Positions 60,781 through 64,000 of a DNA stretch of 64,000 nt are shown here, piece after piece. The first letter of the stretch is position 1, and each line of letters opens with the position of its first letter. The stretch is taken from the NCBI RefSeq assembly GCF_002300165.1, contig NZ_MLCE01000031.1, forward strand, positions 1-64,000, written 5' to 3'. The notes beneath the pieces are model-generated. The model was not told the DNA's origin. It did not search any database and saw nothing but the letters and a program-made list of their open reading frames with translations. The stretch comes from Streptomyces sp. Tue6028 (GTDB lineage: Bacteria > Actinomycetota > Actinomycetes > Streptomycetales > Streptomycetaceae). The translations under genes were made by a program, and so were the position numbers.

Positions 60781-61842
60781 ATGAAAGACAAGACCACCAT
60801 CTCCGACACCGCGAGCAGCCGGCCCGTGCCGGCCGCTCGCGGCGGGCGGCCCCGGCGCCGCAAGCTCACGTTCGACCGGGTGACGTTCTTCCTCGCGTTC
60901 CTCGGTCTCCCGGTCGCCATCTTCGTGATCTTCGTCCTGTACCCCTTCGCCCAGGCGATCTTCTGGGCGATGACCAACTGGCGCGGTTTCAGCCCGGATT
61001 ACGACTTCATCGGCCTCGACAACTTCGTCAAGATGTTCCAGGACGATGTCTTCCTTAAGGCGCTGCGCAATGTCGCCCTGCTGGCGGCCTTCGTGCCGCT
61101 GGTGACGTTGACGCTCGCTCTCGGGGTCGCGGTGGCCATCACCCTGGGCGGGCCCAGCAAGGGCCCCGTCCGGGGGATCAAGGGGGCGTCGTTCTACCGG
61201 ATCGTCTCGTTCTTCCCCTACGTCGTGCCGGCGATCATCGTCGGCCTGATCTGGGCGCAGATGTACGACCCGAACGCCGGCCTGGTCAACGGCATCCTCA
61301 GCGGGCTCGGCCTGGACGGCTTCAAGGAGTTCGCCTGGCTGGGCGAACAGGCGACGGCGATGCCGGCCCTGATGTTCGTCATCGTCTGGGGGCTTGTCGG
61401 GTTCTACGCGGTGCTCTTCATCGCCGCGATCAAGGGCGTTCCCGCCGAGCTGTACGAGGCGGCCAGGATCGACGGAGCCGGCCGGTTCCGGATGACGATC
61501 TCGGTCACGCTGCCGGCGATCCGGGACAGTGTGCAGACCGCGTACATCTACCTGGGCATCGCCGCGCTGGACGCGTTCGTCTACGTACAGGCCATGCTGC
61601 CGGGCGGTGGGCCGAACAACTCGACCCTCACGATCAGCCAGCGGCTGTTCAATGTCGCTTTCGCGAAGCAGCAGTTCGGACTGGCCACCGCGATGGGGGT
61701 CGTCCTCGCCGTCGTCACCCTGGTGTTCGCGGCGCTGGTGTTCGCCGTCAACCGTCTGACCGGCGGGGGCGAGAGCGAGGGCCGTAAGGAAGCGCGTGGG
61801 TTGAAGGCTCGGCGTGCCGTAGCCAAGGGGGGTGCCCAGTGA
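60781..61842 (+). CDS. ngcF: sugar ABC transporter permease (NgcF-type)
   Basis: A 353-residue inner membrane permease of the MalF family with six predicted helices. The first is at about 38-62 (FFLAFLGLPVAIFVIFVLYPFAQ). The EAA loop that contacts the ATPase reads ELYEAARIDGAGRFRMTISVTLPAI near 225-250. It partners with the next permease and the NgcE-like binding protein. No ATP-binding subunit is encoded here, and in Streptomyces the shared ATPase MsiK usually serves such systems. The stop overlaps the ngcG start as GTGA. Confidence 0.92.
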   Translation: MKDKTTISDTASSRPVPAARGGRPRRRKLTFDRVTFFLAFLGLPVAIFVIFVLYPFAQAIFWAMTNWRGFSPDYDFIGLDNFVKMFQDDVFLKALRNVALLAAFVPLVTLTLALGVAVAITLGGPSKGPVRGIKGASFYRIVSFFPYVVPAIIVGLIWAQMYDPNAGLVNGILSGLGLDGFKEFAWLGEQATAMPALMFVIVWGLVGFYAVLFIAAIKGVPAELYEAARIDGAGRFRMTISVTLPAIRDSVQTAYIYLGIAALDAFVYVQAMLPGGGPNNSTLTISQRLFNVAFAKQQFGLATAMGVVLAVVTLVFAALVFAVNRLTGGGESEGRKEARGLKARRAVAKGGAQ

Positions 61843-62747
61843 GCGTCATAGCCGCCGACCGGAAGCAGGCGCGTGACCAGAAGCGGGCGAGCGACCAGAA
61901 GCTGACGAAAGCCGTCGCGGGCAGCGACCGCAGGTTCGCGGTGATCGCGCACGGCCTGCTGATCCTGTGGTCCGTGATCGTGATCCTGCCCATGCTGTGG
62001 GTCCTGGTGTCGTCGTTCAAGACGACCAAGGAGATCCTGTCGTCGCCGTTCGCGCTGCCGAAGCACTGGCAGTTCGACAACTACTCGCGCGCCTGGAGCG
62101 ACGCGAGCATCGGGAAGTACTTCCTGAACTCCGTGATCGTGGTCGTCTGCGCACTGGTCCTGGTGATGTTGCTGGGCGCGATGTGCGCGTACGTCCTGGC
62201 CCGGTTCCAGTTCCCGGGACGCCGGCTGATCTACTACGTGATGCTCGCCGGGCTGACCTTCCCGGTCTTCCTGGCGATCGTGCCGCTCTTCTTCCAGCTG
62301 CAGAACTTCGGGCTGCTGAACACACGCCCGGGGCTGATCCTCACCTACGTCGCGTTCGCGCTGCCGTTCACGATGTTCTTCCTCTACGCGTTCTTCCGCT
62401 CCCTGCCGCACGACGTGTACGAGGCCGCGCTGATCGACGGCGCGGGGGACTGGCGGGCGTTCTTCCAGGTGATGCTGCCGATGGCGCGGCCGGGCATGGC
62501 GGCGGTGGCGATCTTCAACTTCCTGGGCCTGTGGAACCAGTTCCTGCTGCCGGTCGCGCTCAACACCGACCAGGACAAGTGGGTGCTGACCCAGGGCATG
62601 GCCGCCTACGCGTCCTCGCAGGCCTACGGCATCGACTACGGTGCCCTGTTCGCGGCGATCGTCGTCACGGTGGTGCCCGTACTGATCGTGTACGTCATCT
62701 TCCAGCGGCGGATCGCCGGTTCGGTGTCGCAGGGCACCTTCCGCTGA
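61839..62747 (+). CDS. ngcG: sugar ABC transporter permease (NgcG-type)
   Basis: A 302-residue permease of the MalG family. Six helices are visible, beginning FAVIAHGLLILWSVIVILPMLWVLVSSFKTTKEI near 32-65. The EAA motif is DVYEAALIDGAGDWRAFFQVMLPMARPGMAAVAIF near 190-225. The N-terminal 30 residues are charged and cytoplasmic. GTG 61839 overlaps the ngcF stop, so translation is coupled. It is the last gene of the operon and is followed by a very strong hairpin. Confidence 0.92.
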   Translation: MSVIAADRKQARDQKRASDQKLTKAVAGSDRRFAVIAHGLLILWSVIVILPMLWVLVSSFKTTKEILSSPFALPKHWQFDNYSRAWSDASIGKYFLNSVIVVVCALVLVMLLGAMCAYVLARFQFPGRRLIYYVMLAGLTFPVFLAIVPLFFQLQNFGLLNTRPGLILTYVAFALPFTMFFLYAFFRSLPHDVYEAALIDGAGDWRAFFQVMLPMARPGMAAVAIFNFLGLWNQFLLPVALNTDQDKWVLTQGMAAYASSQAYGIDYGALFAAIVVTVVPVLIVYVIFQRRIAGSVSQGTFR

Positions 62748-62835
62748 CGCCCACCGTCGCGCCGTACGGCCGGCCGGGTCGCTCGGCCGGTCCGGCGGCC
62801 GACGTCATCACGTAACCGCTGCTTCACCCGCTGCG

Positions 62836-62885
62836 CACAGGGGTCGGGCCCCGGAGAGACAACTCTCCGGGGCCCGACCCCTGTG
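62836..62885. terminator. very strong terminator after ngcG
   Basis: A perfect 23-bp stem (62836-62858 with 63-85 of the same block, i.e. 62863-62885) closes on the tetraloop ACAA. The arms begin CACAGGGGTCGGG and end CCCGACCCCTGTG. It separates the transporter operon from rok7B7, 88 bp after the ngcG stop. Confidence 0.9.
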
Positions 62886-62908
62886 TACGGCGGATGGCAC
62901 CGATTTCT

Positions 62909-62968
62909 GTCAAGGGCTTGACGCCACAGGTGCATCCAGCGGAGTTTGGGGTTCATAACTTGTACAAG
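62909..62968. promoter_or_regulatory. two palindromes before rok7B7
   Basis: GTCAAGGGCTTGAC (62909-62922, 6-bp arms) and CTTGTACAAG (62959-62968, perfect) lie 96 and 50 bp before the rok7B7 start. They may be autoregulatory or catabolite-control sites. No confirmed consensus is recognised. Confidence 0.45.
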
Positions 62969-63017
62969 GCTCAGTCACCCGGTGTGACGCGAGCCAGGGG
63001 CTAAGGGTGGAGAGTCA

Positions 63018-64000
63018 ATGGAGACTCCGGGGTCGCAGTCGTCGCTGCACCGAGCCAATCTGGAGCGCGTCGTACGTGCGGTGCGCCTTGCCGGTTCGCT
63101 CACGCAGGCGGAGATCGCGAGGACGACAGGCCTGTCCGCCGCGACCGTGTCCAATATCGTCCGTGAACTCAAGGACGGGGGGACCGTCGAGGTCACTCCC
63201 ACGTCGGCGGGCGGCCGCAGGGCCCGCAGCGTGTCCCTGAGCGGCGACGCCGGCATCGTCATCGGTGTCGACTTCGGTCACACGCATTTGCGCGTCGCGG
63301 TCGGGAATCTGGCCCACCAGGTGCTCGCCGAGGAGTCCGAGCCGCTCGACGTGGACGCCTCCGCCGCGCAGGGCTTCGACCGGGCGGAAGAGCTGGTCAG
63401 CCGCCTGATCGCGGCCACCGGCGTCGACCGGTCCAAGATCGCGGGCGTGGGGCTCGGTGTGCCGGGTCCGATCGACGTGGAGTCGGGGACCCTGGGTTCC
63501 ACCGCCATCCTGCCCGGCTGGACCGGTGCGAAGCCCGCCGAGGAGCTGCGGGGGCGGCTCGGTGTGCCGGTGCACGTGGACAACGACGCCAACCTGGGCG
63601 CGCTCGGCGAGATGGTCTGGGGCAGCGGCCGGGGCGCCAAGGATCTCGCGTACATCAAGGTCGCCAGCGGTGTGGGTGCCGGGCTGGTGATCAACGGCAA
63701 GATCTACCGCGGCCCCGGCGGCACGGCCGGAGAAATCGGTCATATTACTCTTGATGAATCCGGCCCCGTCTGTCGCTGCGGCAACCGAGGCTGCCTGGAG
63801 ACCTTTGCGGCCGCGCGCTACGTGCTGCCGCTCCTCCAGTCCAGTCACGGTACGGACCTGACCATGGAGGGTGTCGTCCGGCTGGCGCGGGACGGTGATC
63901 CGGGCTGTCGTCGGGTGATCGCCGACGTCGGTCGTCACATCGGCAGTGGAGTCGCGAATCTCTGCAATTTGCTGAACCCGAGCCGGGTGGTCCTCGGCGG
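63018..64000 (+). CDS. rok7B7: ROK family transcriptional regulator, partial (runs off window)
   Basis: The first 327 codons of a ROK repressor; no stop occurs before the window end. An N-terminal winged helix (about 10-65; SLTQAEIARTTGLSAATVSNIVRELKDGG) precedes the sugar-kinase-like ROK domain with GVDFGHTHLRVAVG near 90, GVGLGVPGPID near 150, DNDANLGALGE near 193 and the zinc signature CRCGNRGCLE near 253. GGTGGAG precedes ATG 63018. Its place directly after ngcEFG matches Rok7B7 (SCO6008 by memory), which influences xylose use, carbon catabolite repression and antibiotic production in S. coelicolor. Confidence 0.9.
   Translation, partial: METPGSQSSLHRANLERVVRAVRLAGSLTQAEIARTTGLSAATVSNIVRELKDGGTVEVTPTSAGGRRARSVSLSGDAGIVIGVDFGHTHLRVAVGNLAHQVLAEESEPLDVDASAAQGFDRAEELVSRLIAATGVDRSKIAGVGLGVPGPIDVESGTLGSTAILPGWTGAKPAEELRGRLGVPVHVDNDANLGALGEMVWGSGRGAKDLAYIKVASGVGAGLVINGKIYRGPGGTAGEIGHITLDESGPVCRCGNRGCLETFAAARYVLPLLQSSHGTDLTMEGVVRLARDGDPGCRRVIADVGRHIGSGVANLCNLLNPSRVVLG

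Overview
The window is a chromosomal segment of a Streptomyces, or a close relative. Composition is very GC-rich throughout, with strong third-position GC bias and GTG starts. The gene families are also typical of the genus: a SepF-like division protein, an F420-type LLM oxidoreductase, an HTH-MurA fusion, AcnA, NgcEFG and Rok7B7, and small Streptomyces DUFs (DUF5999, DUF6099, DUF6299, DUF7144, DUF4236). From memory, the gene order follows the S. coelicolor block from SflB (SCO5967) to Rok7B7 (SCO6008). I could not check this by a search. I saw no rRNA, tRNA, CRISPR array, prophage or transposase gene.

Layout. 0-11.8 kb: an MMPL exporter, an LmeA-like lipid-binding protein and a divergent TetR regulator with paired operators, then membrane proteins, an SDR, a GT-C-like protein, a Mop protein and a SepF-like gene. 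This stretch is bracketed by two inverted copies of a 168-bp MITE-like element. 12-15.5 kb: an orphan ATPase, a MazG-like pyrophosphohydrolase, DUF6099 and an LLM oxidoreductase. 15.6-19.7 kb: the bacterial RNA-repair pair Hen1-Pnkp. 19.9-22.8 kb: an M55 aminopeptidase, and an SPFH protein translationally coupled to a divergent NAD-kinase-fold protein. 22.9-27.5 kb: arginine deiminase, ornithine carbamoyltransferase and a cationic amino acid permease, with no carbamate kinase, then an RsbW-like ATP-binding protein.

27.9-38.3 kb: what looks like a CoA-dependent anthranilate (2-aminobenzoate) catabolic locus. It has a 2-aminobenzoate-CoA ligase, a fused monooxygenase/old-yellow-enzyme reductase, an enoyl-CoA hydratase, an acyl-CoA dehydrogenase, a RidA-type deaminase and a PaaX-type repressor. 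A shared operator-like motif sits in front of both halves, and a cysC-cysD-cysN sulfate-activation operon lies between them. 38.3-48.7 kb: small secreted or hypothetical genes, HTH-MurA, a 1510-residue protein with a 9-bp minisatellite, DUF4236 and aconitase. The aconitase promoter carries a perfect MarR/TamR-type palindrome and an iron-box-like sequence.

48.7-49.8 kb: a gene-free stretch built of unusual DNA (long inverted repeat, 9-bp satellite, C-rich tract, dispersed Streptomyces repeat). 49.8-64 kb: a polysaccharide-utilisation region. It has an LPMO behind a perfect CebR box, two convergent GH92 alpha-mannosidases that share a palindromic operator, an NgcEFG-type amino-sugar ABC transporter with a dre-like site and an apparent signal-peptide remnant upstream, and the start of rok7B7, which runs off the window end.

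Coordinates and motifs were read by eye. Family names rest on recognisable motifs and memory, not on searches.
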